From contig NZ_PQSS01000004.1 of NCBI RefSeq assembly GCF_002920535.1, positions 1-64,000 on the forward strand: 64,000 nt of DNA. The letters are read 5' to 3'. A program made the position numbers and the translations under genes. This stretch comes from Streptomyces sp. Ru71 (lineage in GTDB: Bacteria; Actinomycetota; Actinomycetes; Streptomycetales; Streptomycetaceae). Shown here piece by piece: positions 53,234-62,628 of this stretch (the first letter of the stretch is position 1; each line of letters begins with the position of its first letter). The notes below the pieces were generated by a model, which was not told where the DNA came from, made no database searches, and worked only from the letters and a program-made list of their open reading frames with translations.

Positions 53234-54518
53234 GGCGCACCAACGGTACGCGAGCCGACAGCGCCGTGCCGTGCCCCGGTTCGGTCTCCACCGTGAGGGA
53301 GCCGGCGATGCGTTCGGCGCGGGCGCGCATGCCGCCGAGCCCGAAGCCGCCGGTGTCGCTGCGCTCGGGCAGGGCGAGCGGGTCGAAGCCGCGGCCGTCG
53401 TCGCGGATGTCGAGGACGACCTCGTCGCCCATGAAGGACAGGGTGACCCCGGCGCGGGTCGCGTCCGCGTGCCGGGCGGTGTTGGCGAGGGCCTCCTCGG
53501 CGATGCGCAGCAGGGTCGCGGAGACCTCGTCGTGCAGCTGCTCGGCGGTGCCGGTGACGGTGAAGTCGGCGCGCACCCCGGTGCGTTCGCCCCAGGCGGC
53601 GACCGTCTTCTTCAGCGCCTCGGGCAGCTCGTCGCGGTCCAGGGCGGCCGGGGCGAGGTTGTGCACGGAGCGGCGGGCCTCGCCCAGGCTGTGCCGGGCC
53701 AGGTCCAGGGCGCGGACCGTGTGCTCGCGGGCCAGCCGCTCGTCCGGGGTGTTCACGACGACCTGCAGCTGGGCGATGATCCCGGTCAGCCCCTGGGCGA
53801 GGGTGTCGTGGATCTCGGCGGCCAGGCGCCGGCGCTCGTCGGCGACGCCGGCCTCGCGGGCCTGGACGAGCAGCTGGGCGTGCAGCGCGGCGTTCTCGTC
53901 GAGGGCCTGCTGGAGGGCGGTGTTGGTGCGTTCCAGTTCGACGATGGTGTCGGCGCGGGCCCGGGAGCGCTCCTCCTCCTGGTGGGTGAGGTGGCCGACG
54001 ACCATCCACAGCACGTTGTTGACGACGAGCATCCCGAAGAACACGCCCCACTGCGTGACGTTCTTCGGCGGCATCCCGCCGGACTGCGAGCCGGCCAGGG
54101 TGAGCGAGGTGGCGAACAGGCCGATGCGGTGCCGGCGCCGGCCGGGGATCAGCTCGTCGGCGTCGAAGTACCCGGTGACGGCGTACAGGGCGAAGAAGGG
54201 GTTGAGCCAGGTGAGCGCGAAGGCGATGGCCCAGCGCACCGCGTAGAACACCGTGCCCGCGCGGGAGGGCGTCCGGCGGCGGCGTCCGCCTCCGGCGGCG
54301 GGGCGGTGGGGGCGCCGGTCCCAGTACAGGTGAAGGAGCAGCGCGGCGCCGACCAGTGCGCCGGCCGCGTACCGCTCGGCGGGTCCCGCCATGAGGTCCT
54401 GGGTGGCCGCCGCGATCAGCGTGGCGATGCCGAGCATCCCGTACGGGCCCCAGCGGTGGAACTGGTCCCACCGCTGTTCGAGCTGTGTGTCCTTGGCGAC
54501 CATGCCTTCAGTCTGCAT
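53223..54518 (-). CDS. Membrane sensor histidine kinase
   Basis: This is a 431-residue kinase. Residues 15-190 hold four to five hydrophobic segments (GMLGIATLIAAATQ, YAAGALVGAALLLHLYW, WAIAFALTWLNPFFALYAVTG, GVFFGMLVVNNVLWMVVG). A coiled region, the H-box (VADERRRLAAEIHDTLAQGLTGII) and a HATPase domain (EEALANTARHADA ... DIRDDGRGFDP ... GGFGLGGMRARAERI) follow. ATG 54518 has AGGGGGG upstream. It lies 28 bp after the permease gene. Such intramembrane kinases with ABC-2 transporters often respond to cell-envelope stress or antibiotics. Confidence 0.88.
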   Translation of the reverse strand: MQTEGMVAKDTQLEQRWDQFHRWGPYGMLGIATLIAAATQDLMAGPAERYAAGALVGAALLLHLYWDRRPHRPAAGGGRRRRTPSRAGTVFYAVRWAIAFALTWLNPFFALYAVTGYFDADELIPGRRRHRIGLFATSLTLAGSQSGGMPPKNVTQWGVFFGMLVVNNVLWMVVGHLTHQEEERSRARADTIVELERTNTALQQALDENAALHAQLLVQAREAGVADERRRLAAEIHDTLAQGLTGIIAQLQVVVNTPDERLAREHTVRALDLARHSLGEARRSVHNLAPAALDRDELPEALKKTVAAWGERTGVRADFTVTGTAEQLHDEVSATLLRIAEEALANTARHADATRAGVTLSFMGDEVVLDIRDDGRGFDPLALPERSDTGGFGLGGMRARAERIAGSLTVETEPGHGTALSARVPLVRHDR

Positions 54519-54546
54519 ACGGCCCCCCTGCGCGCCGCGCACTCGC

Positions 54547-55290
54547 CTACTCCCAGCGGAACCAGCGCACGGCCGCGCCCGTCAGCAGGACCGTCCAGGC
54601 GGCGAGCACCGCGAGGTGGCCCCAGCCCGGCCAGTGGCCGGCGGCGGCCTGGTTCAGGGCCTGCGCGGCGGCGCCGAACGGGGTCCAGCCGACGATCCGG
54701 GCGAGGACGTCCGGCATGGCCTGCACCGGCACCCACACACCCGCGCAGAACATCATCGGGAAGAACACCGCGGAGCCGATGGCCCCGGCGATCCTCGTGG
54801 TGCGCGACAGCGCCGTGACCACCGCGCCGAGCGCCAGCGCGGCGCCGAGTGCCAGCAGCAGGGCGAGCAGATAGCCGGCGCTCTGCCGGGGCAGCGTCAC
54901 GTCGAAGGCGACCCGGCCCACGGTCAGCGCGAGCAGCGCGGAGAGCAGGGCGGCACCGCCGTACACCACCATGTGGGCGGCGAGCAGGGCGGCGGGGCGG
55001 ACGGGCGTGGTGGACATGCGGCGCAGGATGCCGCGCTCGCGGTAGCCGGTGAGGGTCTGCGGCAGGCCCTGCACCCCTCCGACGATCAGCCCGAGCAGCA
55101 CCGCCACCGGGACGTAGACGTCCACGGTCCGCAGTCCGCCGAGGGAGTCGTCGCTCTGCCGGAAGGAGGGGATGGAGCCGAGGATCGCCAGCAGCAGGGT
55201 GGGGAAGAGCAGGATCCAGAAGATCGCGCCGGGCTCGCGGCTGAACAGCCGGGCCTCGGTGCGCAGCACGGCGGGGTTCAGGGCGGTCAT
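54547..55290 (-). CDS. ABC-2 type transporter permease
   Basis: This 247-residue membrane protein has six hydrophobic segments and the ABC-2 hallmark region in GLPQTLTGYRERGILRRMSTTPVRP. It pairs with the ATPase encoded just upstream (ATGA overlap). Typical cargo is drugs, lipids or peptides. Confidence 0.9.
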   Translation of the reverse strand: MTALNPAVLRTEARLFSREPGAIFWILLFPTLLLAILGSIPSFRQSDDSLGGLRTVDVYVPVAVLLGLIVGGVQGLPQTLTGYRERGILRRMSTTPVRPAALLAAHMVVYGGAALLSALLALTVGRVAFDVTLPRQSAGYLLALLLALGAALALGAVVTALSRTTRIAGAIGSAVFFPMMFCAGVWVPVQAMPDVLARIVGWTPFGAAAQALNQAAAGHWPGWGHLAVLAAWTVLLTGAAVRWFRWE

Positions 55291-56198
55291 CGGGCGGCCT
55301 CCGTCAGGTCCAGGTACGCGTCGTCGAGCGTGGCGTCGGTGACGCGCAGCTGGTGGGCGGTGATGTGGTGGCGGGCGAGGAGCGTGATCACGGCGTTGAC
55401 GGTCTCGTCGGTGCCGGAGAGCGTGACGCGGCCGTCCTTGTGCTCGGCCCGGGCCAGCGCGGGCAGCGCGGCGAGGGCGCGCTCGTCCAGTGGCGCGGAC
55501 GGGGTGAAGCTGATGACGGTGGCGCCGGCCGAGCGGCGGATGAGCCCCTCGGGGGTGTCCAGGGCGGCGACGCGGCCCCGGTCGATCACCGCGACGCGGT
55601 CGCACAGCCGCTGGGCCTCCTCCATGAAGTGGGTGACCAGCAGGACGGTGACCCCGCTCGCGCGCACGTCCTCGATCAGCTGCCAGGTGTCGCGGCGGGC
55701 CCGCGGGTCCAGGCCGGTGGTCAGCTCGTCGAGGACGACGACGCGGGGGTTGCCGATCAGGGCGAGCGCGATGAACAGGCGCTGCTTCTGCCCGCCGGAC
55801 AGCTGGGCGAAGCGGGTGGTGAGCTTGTCCGTCAGGCCGAGGCGCTCGGCGAGCGGCCGCCAGTCGAGCGGGCGGTCGTGGAAGGCGGCGTACAGCTGAA
55901 GGGCCTCGCGGACGGTGAGCTTGGGCTGCAGCTCGCTCTGCTGGAGCTGGGCGCCGAGCACGCGGGCGACCTGCTCGTGGTCGGCGACCGGGTCGAGGCC
56001 GGCGACGCGGACCCGGCCGGCGTCGGGGACGCGCAGGCCCTCGACGCACTCGACGGTGGTGGTCTTGCCGGCGCCGTTCGGGCCGAGGATGCCGAAGATC
56101 TCACCCTCCCGGACCGTGAACGAGACGCCGTCGACGACCGCGCGGCCGCCGTAGGACTTGCGCAGGCCGGTGACTTCGATGACGGGGTTGTCGGGCAT
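55287..56198 (-). CDS. ABC-2 type transporter ATPase (drug-export type)
   Basis: This 303-residue ATPase has Walker A GPNGAGKTTT, the signature LSGGQKQRLFIALAL, Walker B VVVLDELTTGLD and the switch His in LVTHFMEEA, with a C-terminal extension typical of DrrA/NodI-like exporters. Start 56198 is preferred because it opens at the conserved strand (NPVIEVTGLRKSYGG); the ribosome site is weak and the mRNA may be leaderless. First gene of a four-gene operon: ATPase, permease, kinase, regulator. Confidence 0.9.
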   Translation of the reverse strand: MPDNPVIEVTGLRKSYGGRAVVDGVSFTVREGEIFGILGPNGAGKTTTVECVEGLRVPDAGRVRVAGLDPVADHEQVARVLGAQLQQSELQPKLTVREALQLYAAFHDRPLDWRPLAERLGLTDKLTTRFAQLSGGQKQRLFIALALIGNPRVVVLDELTTGLDPRARRDTWQLIEDVRASGVTVLLVTHFMEEAQRLCDRVAVIDRGRVAALDTPEGLIRRSAGATVISFTPSAPLDERALAALPALARAEHKDGRVTLSGTDETVNAVITLLARHHITAHQLRVTDATLDDAYLDLTEAAR

Positions 56199-56406
56199 GG
56201 CACCAGCGTCCCGGTCCGGCCCCGTGCCCGGCATCGGCCGTCGCGCTCGATGCGGCATCGGCCGATCGGTTGATGCGGCGCTACGACCTCACCGGTCCCG
56301 TCCCGCTTGCGGGGGCTCGCACCGCAGGTCGTAGGACCAGCGGCGGAGCGGGGTCCGGCCGAAACTCGGTGGGCGATGTCAGTGGCGATCCGTAGAGTCG
56401 CTGCTG

Positions 56407-58188
56407 ATGGCGACGACACGTGCAACCACCTCGGACCGGTCCGCCGTACGGACGTTGCTGCGCCTGTGGCCGTATGTGCGGCCGGTGCGGGTGCGGCTGT
56501 TCACCGCTGCGGGCGTCGCGGTCACCGCCTCCCTGGTGGGGCTGGTGATCCCGCTCGTGCTGAAGTGGATGGTGGACGGCCCGGTCGCCGACCGGGACCC
56601 GTCCGGGGTGTGGCTCGGCGCGCTGTACCTGCTGCTGCTCGGCGTCGCGGAGGCGCTGCTGTTCGGACTGCGCAGATGGCTGGTGGCACGGCCGCTGTCG
56701 CACGTCGAGGCGGAGATGCGGGCGGATCTGTACCGGCATCTGCAGCGGCTGCCGGTGGCCTTCCACGACCGCTGGGCGTCCGGGCAGCTGCTCTCGCGCG
56801 GCACCACGGACCTGATGCTGCTGCGCATGTTCCTGGCCTTCCCGCTGACGTTCCTGCTGGTCAACGGGGTGACGATCCTGGTCGGCGTGCTCATCATGCT
56901 GGCCCAGGACTTCACGCTGGGGCTGGTCGTCCTCGGTCCGGCGGTGCCGTTGATCGTGATGTGCGTGGTCTTCGAGAAGCGGTACGCGGACGTGGCGCGG
57001 CTCGCGCAGGACCAGGTCGGCGATCTTACGACGGTCGTCGAGGAGAGCGTGCTCGGCATCCGGATCATCAAGGGCTTCGGCCGGCACCGCAGCCAGGCGC
57101 GGGCCTTCCGGGAGCTGTCGCGGACCCTGCGCGGCACGGAGCTGCGCAAGGCGCGGCTGCTGGCGGTGATCTGGGCGGTCATCGTGACGCTGCCGGAGGT
57201 GGCGATCGGGGCGGCGCTGGTGGTGGGGGCGGTGCGGGTGGCCGACGGGTCGCTGTCCGCCGGCACGCTGGTCGCGTTCCTGTCGACCGCCCTCGCGCTG
57301 CGCTGGCCGGTGGAGTCCATCGGCTTCCTGCTGGCGATGAGCCAGGAGGCGGCGACGGCGACGGAACGGTACTTCGAGGTGATGGACGAGGTGCCGGAGT
57401 CCTCGGAGGTGCCGGCGCGCACGCGGTACGACGAGGAGGGGCTGCGCCTGCACCAGGTGACGTTCCGTTACCCCGACGCACCCGCCGACGCCCCGCCCGT
57501 CCTCGACCGGGTCGACCTGCACATCCGTCCCGGCGAGTCCATGGCCCTGGTCGGCGCGACCGGCAGCGGCAAGACGACGCTCACCGCGCTGATCCCGCGG
57601 CTGCACGAGGTGACCTCCGGGCGGATCACCCTGGACGGCGAGGACATCGCGGCCATGCCCCGCGAGGAGCTGCGCGCCAAGGTGGCCGTCGCCTTCGAGG
57701 AGCCCACCCTGTTCTCGGCGAGCGTCGGCGAGAACGTGCTGATGGGCGCCGGGGGCGCGGCCGGCGCACCGGAGCTGGAGCGGGCCCTGGCCGTCGCCCA
57801 GGCCGACTTCGCGCACGCCCTGCCGCAGGGCACCGACACCCAGGTCGGCGAGCAGGGCCTGAGCCTGTCCGGCGGGCAGCGCCAGCGGCTCGCGCTGGCC
57901 CGCGCGGTGGTCGGCCGGCCCCGCTTCCTCGTGCTGGACGACCCGCTGTCCGCGCTGGACGTGCACACGGAGGCCGCGGTGGAGGCCGCGCTGCGCCAGG
58001 TCCTCGCCGGCACCACGGCGCTGATCGTCGCGCACCGCCCCTCCACGGTGCTGCTCGCGGACCGCGTCGCGCTGCTGTCGGACGGCCGGATCACCGCCGT
58101 CGGCACCCACCAGGAACTGCTGCACACCAACGCCGAGTACGCGCACCTGATGTCGGGCCTGGACAGCCCGGAGGAGGACGACAGATGA
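56407..58188 (+). CDS. Heterodimeric ABC exporter, subunit with degenerate Walker B
   Basis: This is a 593-residue half-transporter: six-helix exporter domain (residues 20-330), then a nucleotide-binding domain with Walker A GATGSGKTTLT, signature LSLSGGQRQRLALARAV and Walker B FLVLDDPLSALD. The usual catalytic Glu after Walker B is Asp. That marks the degenerate-site subunit of TM287/288-type heterodimers. It overlaps its partner by 4 nt. It likely exports a drug, lipid or peptide. Confidence 0.92.
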   Translation: MATTRATTSDRSAVRTLLRLWPYVRPVRVRLFTAAGVAVTASLVGLVIPLVLKWMVDGPVADRDPSGVWLGALYLLLLGVAEALLFGLRRWLVARPLSHVEAEMRADLYRHLQRLPVAFHDRWASGQLLSRGTTDLMLLRMFLAFPLTFLLVNGVTILVGVLIMLAQDFTLGLVVLGPAVPLIVMCVVFEKRYADVARLAQDQVGDLTTVVEESVLGIRIIKGFGRHRSQARAFRELSRTLRGTELRKARLLAVIWAVIVTLPEVAIGAALVVGAVRVADGSLSAGTLVAFLSTALALRWPVESIGFLLAMSQEAATATERYFEVMDEVPESSEVPARTRYDEEGLRLHQVTFRYPDAPADAPPVLDRVDLHIRPGESMALVGATGSGKTTLTALIPRLHEVTSGRITLDGEDIAAMPREELRAKVAVAFEEPTLFSASVGENVLMGAGGAAGAPELERALAVAQADFAHALPQGTDTQVGEQGLSLSGGQRQRLALARAVVGRPRFLVLDDPLSALDVHTEAAVEAALRQVLAGTTALIVAHRPSTVLLADRVALLSDGRITAVGTHQELLHTNAEYAHLMSGLDSPEEDDR

Positions 58189-60041
58189 CGGCCCCCACCA
58201 CGTCCGTCCCCGCCGCCGACGACACCGAGCCAGCCCGCCGGGGGAAGGACCGCGACCCCTTCGACCGGGACGTCCTGCCCTCCCCGCCCGGCGCCACCGC
58301 GGCGCTGCTGCGCTCCCTGCTGGCGCCGATGAGGGCGCGGGTCGCACTGACCGTGCTGGTGCTGCTGCTCCAGCAGGCGGCCGTGCAGGCGGGCCCGCTG
58401 CTGGTGGCGTACGCCATCGACACGGCCGTACCGGCGTTCCGCGACGACCGGCACGGGCCGCTGATCGCGGTCGCCGTCGGCTATCTGCTGTGCGCGGCGG
58501 CGTCCGGGGCGCTGCAGTTCGTGTTCATCGCGGCCTCGGCACGGGTCAACCAGGACGTGCTGCTGGACCTGCGCGGCCGGATCTTCCGGCACGCCCAGGC
58601 GCTCAGCGTGGACTTCCACGAGCGCTACACCTCGGGCCGGCTCATCTCCCGTTCCACCACGGACGTGGAGTCGCTGCGGGAGCTGCTCAGCGAGGGTCTG
58701 CAGGAGCTGGTCACGGTCATCCTGTCGTTCGTGTACATCTCGGCCATGCTGCTGTGGCTGGATCTCGGCCTCGGCGCGGTCGCGGTGGCCTCGTTCGTGC
58801 CGCTGTACCTGCTGGTGCGGGTGTACCAGCGGCGGGCGGGCGAGGTGTACCGGCGGCGGTCGACGGCGATCGCGTCGGTGATCGTGAAGTTCGTCGAGAC
58901 GATGAACGGCATCCGGCCGGTGCGCGCCTTCCGCCGGGAGGCGGCCAACGACGCCGAGTTCGCCGTGCTGAACCAGCGGCACGAACGCACCAACGGCGAC
59001 GCGCTGCTGGAGATGGCCCGCTATGTCGTCGGCTCCCGGCTGATCGCCAACACGGCGGTCGCCGGAATCGTGCTGTGGGGCGCCTACCGGGTGGCCGAGG
59101 ACTCGCTGGAACTCGGCGTGCTGGCGGCGGCGGTGCTGTACCTGCGGCGGCTGTACGACCCGATCGACCGGCTCGGGATGTTCCTCAACTCCTACCAGTC
59201 GGCGGCCGCGTCCCTGGAGAAGATCGCCGGTCTGCTCGCCCAGACCCCGTCCGTGCCCGAGCCGTCGCAGCCGAGGGAGCTGCCGCCGCTCGCCGGTGAG
59301 CACCCCGGCCGCGAGGTCGTCTTCGACGGGGTCCGCTTCGCCTACCGCACCGGCGGCGAGGTGTTGCCCCGCTTCGATCTGACGCTGCCGGCCGGGCAGA
59401 CGGTGGCGGTGGTCGGCTCGACCGGCGCGGGCAAGTCGACGCTGGCCAAGCTGCTCGCCCGGTTCTACGACCCGACCGAGGGGCGGGTGCTGCTGGACGG
59501 GGTGGACCTGCGCGACCTGGCCGTGCCGGAACTGCGGCGCGGGGTGGTGATGGTGACGCAGGAGGCGTTCCTGTTCTCCGGCACGGTCGCGGAGAACATC
59601 GCCATCGGGCGCCCGGAGGCGAGCCGCGAGGAGATCGAGCGGGCCGCCAAGGCGATCGGCGCGCACGAGTTCATCAGCGCGCTGCCCGACGGCTACGACA
59701 CCGACGTGCGCAAGCGGGGCGGCCGGATCTCCGCCGGGCAGCGGCAACTGGTCGCGTTCGCGCGGGCGTTGCTGGCCGATCCGGCGGTGCTGATTCTGGA
59801 CGAGGCGACCAGTTCGCTGGACATCCCGGGCGAGCGGGCGGTGCAGCGGGCGATGGCGACGGTGCTGCAGGGGCGTACGGCGGTGGTGATCGCGCACCGG
59901 CTCTCCACGGTGGAGATCGCCGACCGGGTGCTGGTGATGGAGCACGGGCGGATCGTGGAGGACGGCACCCCGGCCGATCTGGTCGCGGGCACGGGCCGCT
60001 TCTCGGACCTGCACCGGGCGTGGCGGGACAGCCTGGCCTGA
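58185..60041 (+). CDS. Heterodimeric ABC exporter, catalytic subunit
   Basis: This 618-residue half-transporter has an exporter domain at about 40-360. Its nucleotide-binding domain has Walker A GSTGAGKSTLAKLL, Walker B VLILDEATSSLD (Glu present) and a weakened signature RISAGQRQLVAFARALL. The non-standard signature matches the non-standard Walker B of the partner, so one of the two ATP sites should be non-hydrolytic. The first 35 residues are hydrophilic. GAGGAGG precedes the ATG. Confidence 0.92.
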   Translation: MTAPTTSVPAADDTEPARRGKDRDPFDRDVLPSPPGATAALLRSLLAPMRARVALTVLVLLLQQAAVQAGPLLVAYAIDTAVPAFRDDRHGPLIAVAVGYLLCAAASGALQFVFIAASARVNQDVLLDLRGRIFRHAQALSVDFHERYTSGRLISRSTTDVESLRELLSEGLQELVTVILSFVYISAMLLWLDLGLGAVAVASFVPLYLLVRVYQRRAGEVYRRRSTAIASVIVKFVETMNGIRPVRAFRREAANDAEFAVLNQRHERTNGDALLEMARYVVGSRLIANTAVAGIVLWGAYRVAEDSLELGVLAAAVLYLRRLYDPIDRLGMFLNSYQSAAASLEKIAGLLAQTPSVPEPSQPRELPPLAGEHPGREVVFDGVRFAYRTGGEVLPRFDLTLPAGQTVAVVGSTGAGKSTLAKLLARFYDPTEGRVLLDGVDLRDLAVPELRRGVVMVTQEAFLFSGTVAENIAIGRPEASREEIERAAKAIGAHEFISALPDGYDTDVRKRGGRISAGQRQLVAFARALLADPAVLILDEATSSLDIPGERAVQRAMATVLQGRTAVVIAHRLSTVEIADRVLVMEHGRIVEDGTPADLVAGTGRFSDLHRAWRDSLA

Positions 60042-60137
60042 CGGCCCCCGCCGCGCCCGCCGGGCCGTGATCCGTTCGACGCTCAGGCCACCAGTCCGCA
60101 TACCGAACATGAACATCCGGACAACGGACGATTTCCA

Positions 60138-60191
60138 GCCAACTTGCTGACGCGCTCCTGACAAGAGCCGAGATCTCCTGCCACTCTTCCC
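60138..60191 (+). promoter_or_regulatory. Conserved promoter/leader element of the first M4 protease gene
   Basis: The 305-bp gap 60042-60346 has no gene; just after the exporter stop there is only a weak 7-bp hairpin (ACGGCCC/GGGCCGT). GCCAAC (60138-60143), 15 nt, then TGACA (60159-60163), then TGCCACTCTTCCC (60179-60191) recur upstream of the second protease gene, with the GCC-to-TGACA distance exactly the same (21 bp). This looks like a shared promoter, possibly for an alternative sigma factor. Confidence 0.5.
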
Positions 60192-60346
60192 ACGGCCACT
60201 GCACAGCAACCCCACAGCCCCTCGCTGTGCCGTGAACCGCACCGCCGCTTGTGTTTTTCGCGCACCTCCCTGTTCTGCCCGGACGGCTCGATCGGCCGCC
60301 CGGTCTCCCCCTGGCCGCGCGACCCGCGGCCACGCAGAAGGAGTCA

Positions 60347-62395
60347 GTGTTGAGAAGCAGTTCCTCGCGCAGACGCACCTCCCACGCCCTGCACCGCCGC
60401 GCCGCCGGCGTCGCCCTCGTCGGCGTCTCCGCCCTGCTCGCCGCAGCGGTCCAGTCGGGTGCCGCGAGCGCCGCTCCGGCCGCGCCGGCGGCCGGCAAGG
60501 CCAACCCGGCGCACATGGCCGTCAAGCTCTCCCCGTCGCAGCGCGCCGAGCTGCTGCGCGACGCCGACGCCGCCAAGGCGCAGACCGCCACCCGGATCGG
60601 CCTCGGCGCCCAGGAGAAGCTGGTCGTCCGTGACGTCGTCAAGGACGCCGACGGCACCACGCACACCCGCTACGAGCGCACCTACGCCGGCCTGCCCGTC
60701 CTGGGCGGCGACCTGGTCGTCGACACCGCGAAGTCCGGCCAGACGCAGCGCGTGATCAAGGCGACGAACGCCCAGCTGAAGGTCGCCGACCTCAACGGCA
60801 AGGTCGCCCGGGCGGCCGCCGAGCGGCAGGCCGTGCAGCGCGCCAAGGCCCTCGGCTCCTCCAAGACCTCCGCCGACACCTCCCGCAAGGTGATCTGGGC
60901 GGCGAGCGGCAAGCCGGTGCTGGCCTACGAGACGGTCGTCGGCGGCCTCCAGGACGACGGCACCCCGAACCAGCTGCACGTCATCACCGACGCGGCCACG
61001 GGCGCCAAGCTCTACGAGTACCAGGGCATCGAGAACGCGACGGGCACCGGCAACACCCAGTACAGCGGCACCGTCTCGCTGACGACGACCCTGTCGGGCT
61101 CGACGTACACGCTCAACGACGGCGACCGCGGCGGCCACAAGACGTACAACCTGAACCACGGCACGTCCGGCACCGGCACGCTGTTCTCCCAGACCACCAA
61201 CACCTGGGGCAACGGCACCACGTCCAACGCCGCGACCGCGGGCGCCGACGCGCACTACGGCGCCGCGACCACCTGGGACTTCTACAAGAACACCTTCGGC
61301 CGCTCCGGCATCCGCAACGACGGCGTGGGCGCCTACTCCCGGGTGCACTACGGCAACGCGTACGTCAACGCGTTCTGGGACGACAGCTGCTTCTGCATGA
61401 CCTACGGCGACGGCTCGGGCAACGCCGACCCGCTGACCTCGCTCGACGTGGCCGGCCACGAGATGAGCCATGGCGTCACCTCCAACACCGCCGGCCTGAA
61501 CTACTCCGGCGAGTCCGGCGGCCTGAACGAGGCCACCTCGGACATCTTCGGCACGGGCGTGGAGTTCTACGCGAACAACACCTCGGACGTCGGTGACTAC
61601 CTCATCGGCGAGAAGATCGACATCAACGGCGACGGCACCCCGCTGCGCTACATGGACAAGCCCAGCAAGGACGGCGCGTCCAAGGACAGCTGGTACTCCG
61701 GCATCGGCTCGGTGGACGTGCACTACTCGTCCGGCCCGGCGAACCACTTCTTCTACCTCCTGTCGGAGGGCAGCGGCGCCAAGGTCATCAACGGCGTCAG
61801 CTACAACTCGCCCACCGCGGACGGACTTCCGGTCACCGGCATAGGCCGGGACAAGGCGCTGCAGATCTGGTACCGCGCGCTGACCACGAAGTTCACCTCC
61901 ACCACCAACTACGCGGGCGCCCGCACTGGCACCCTCGCGGCGGCCGGTGAGCTGTACGGCACCACCTCGGCCGAGTACAAGGCGGTGCAGGACGCCTGGG
62001 CGGCGGTCGCGGTCGGCTCCCGCTCGGGCGGTGGCGGCGGTGGCGGCACGGTGTTCGAGAACACCGCCGACGTCTCGATTCCGGACAACGGCCCGGCCGT
62101 CACGTCCTCCATCAACGTCACCGGCCGCACCGGCAACGCCCCGTCCAACCTGCAGGTGACGGTGGACATCGTGCACACCTGGCGCGGTGACCTGGTGATC
62201 GACCTGCTGGCCCCCGACGGCACGGCCTACCGCCTGAAGAACTCCAGCGGTTCGGACTCGGCGGACGACGTGCACGCGACGTACACGGTCAACGCCTCGT
62301 CCGAGGTGGCCAACGGCACCTGGAAGCTGCGCGTCCAGGACGTGGCCTCCTACGACACCGGCTACATCGACGGCTGGAAGCTGACCTTCCCGTAA
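60347..62395 (+). CDS. Secreted M4 (thermolysin-like) metalloprotease with P-domain
   Basis: This is a 682-residue preproenzyme. The signal peptide spans residues 1 to about 42 (RRAAGVALVGVSALLAAAVQSGAASAA). An FTP/PepSY propeptide covers about 60-220. The M4 domain has the zinc motif HEMSH (H371, E372, H375) and the third ligand E395 in GGLNEATSD. A Gly linker leads to a C-terminal P/Homo-B domain (about 568-682; IPDNGPAVTSSINV ... HTWRGDLVIDLLAPDGT). AAGGAG lies 3 nt before GTG 60347 and 6 nt before TTG 60350; either may be used. It digests extracellular protein. Confidence 0.93.
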   Translation: MLRSSSSRRRTSHALHRRAAGVALVGVSALLAAAVQSGAASAAPAAPAAGKANPAHMAVKLSPSQRAELLRDADAAKAQTATRIGLGAQEKLVVRDVVKDADGTTHTRYERTYAGLPVLGGDLVVDTAKSGQTQRVIKATNAQLKVADLNGKVARAAAERQAVQRAKALGSSKTSADTSRKVIWAASGKPVLAYETVVGGLQDDGTPNQLHVITDAATGAKLYEYQGIENATGTGNTQYSGTVSLTTTLSGSTYTLNDGDRGGHKTYNLNHGTSGTGTLFSQTTNTWGNGTTSNAATAGADAHYGAATTWDFYKNTFGRSGIRNDGVGAYSRVHYGNAYVNAFWDDSCFCMTYGDGSGNADPLTSLDVAGHEMSHGVTSNTAGLNYSGESGGLNEATSDIFGTGVEFYANNTSDVGDYLIGEKIDINGDGTPLRYMDKPSKDGASKDSWYSGIGSVDVHYSSGPANHFFYLLSEGSGAKVINGVSYNSPTADGLPVTGIGRDKALQIWYRALTTKFTSTTNYAGARTGTLAAAGELYGTTSAEYKAVQDAWAAVAVGSRSGGGGGGGTVFENTADVSIPDNGPAVTSSINVTGRTGNAPSNLQVTVDIVHTWRGDLVIDLLAPDGTAYRLKNSSGSDSADDVHATYTVNASSEVANGTWKLRVQDVASYDTGYIDGWKLTFP

Positions 62396-62414
62396 GCCGC
62401 ACAGCCCCGCGACA

Positions 62415-62461
62415 GGGTGCCGCCCCGGTGGTTCGACTCCCCGGGGCGGTGCCCGTTTTTT
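62415..62461 (+). terminator. Intrinsic terminator with T tract
   Basis: GGGTGCCGCCCCGG (62415-62428) pairs with CCGGGGCGGTGCCC (62441-62454), 14 bp including two G-U pairs, followed by GTTTTTT. A true T tract is unusual in this genome and makes this the most conventional terminator in the window. Confidence 0.88.
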
Positions 62462-62497
62462 ACATTCCCGAAACGTTTACCGGACAGTCACTTTTCG

Positions 62498-62551
62498 GCC
62501 AACATCACCAAGAGGGCATGACATGTACGCGCCCTAGATGCCAGTCTTCCC
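62498..62551 (+). promoter_or_regulatory. Conserved promoter/leader element of the second M4 protease gene
   Basis: GCCAAC (62498-62503), 15 nt, TGACA (62519-62523) and TGCCAGTCTTCCC (62539-62551) repeat the element found before the first protease gene with the same internal spacing (the last block shifted by 1 bp). Sequence between the blocks is not conserved, which argues for functional constraint rather than simple recent duplication. Confidence 0.5.
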
Positions 62552-62628
62552 TCACCCGCCGCACAACCTCACGACCACCTCGGCCGGTTGCCCCACAACC
62601 GGACCGGTCTCCCCCACAAGGAGCTTGT

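Noticed and set aside
51077..53296. A 739-codon plus-strand frame over the sulfatase
   Set aside because: It reads the sulfatase in the wrong frame with Arg/Pro-rich sequence; the sulfatase frame has all catalytic motifs.
56307..58184. Upstream extension of the second ABC exporter subunit frame
   Set aside because: This is an out-of-frame reading of the first subunit; the real start is the ATGA overlap at 58185.
62415..62454. A tRNA-like T-loop (GGTTCGACTCC) downstream of the first M4 gene
   Set aside because: It is only the loop of the terminator hairpin; there is no acceptor stem, D-arm or anticodon arm around it.
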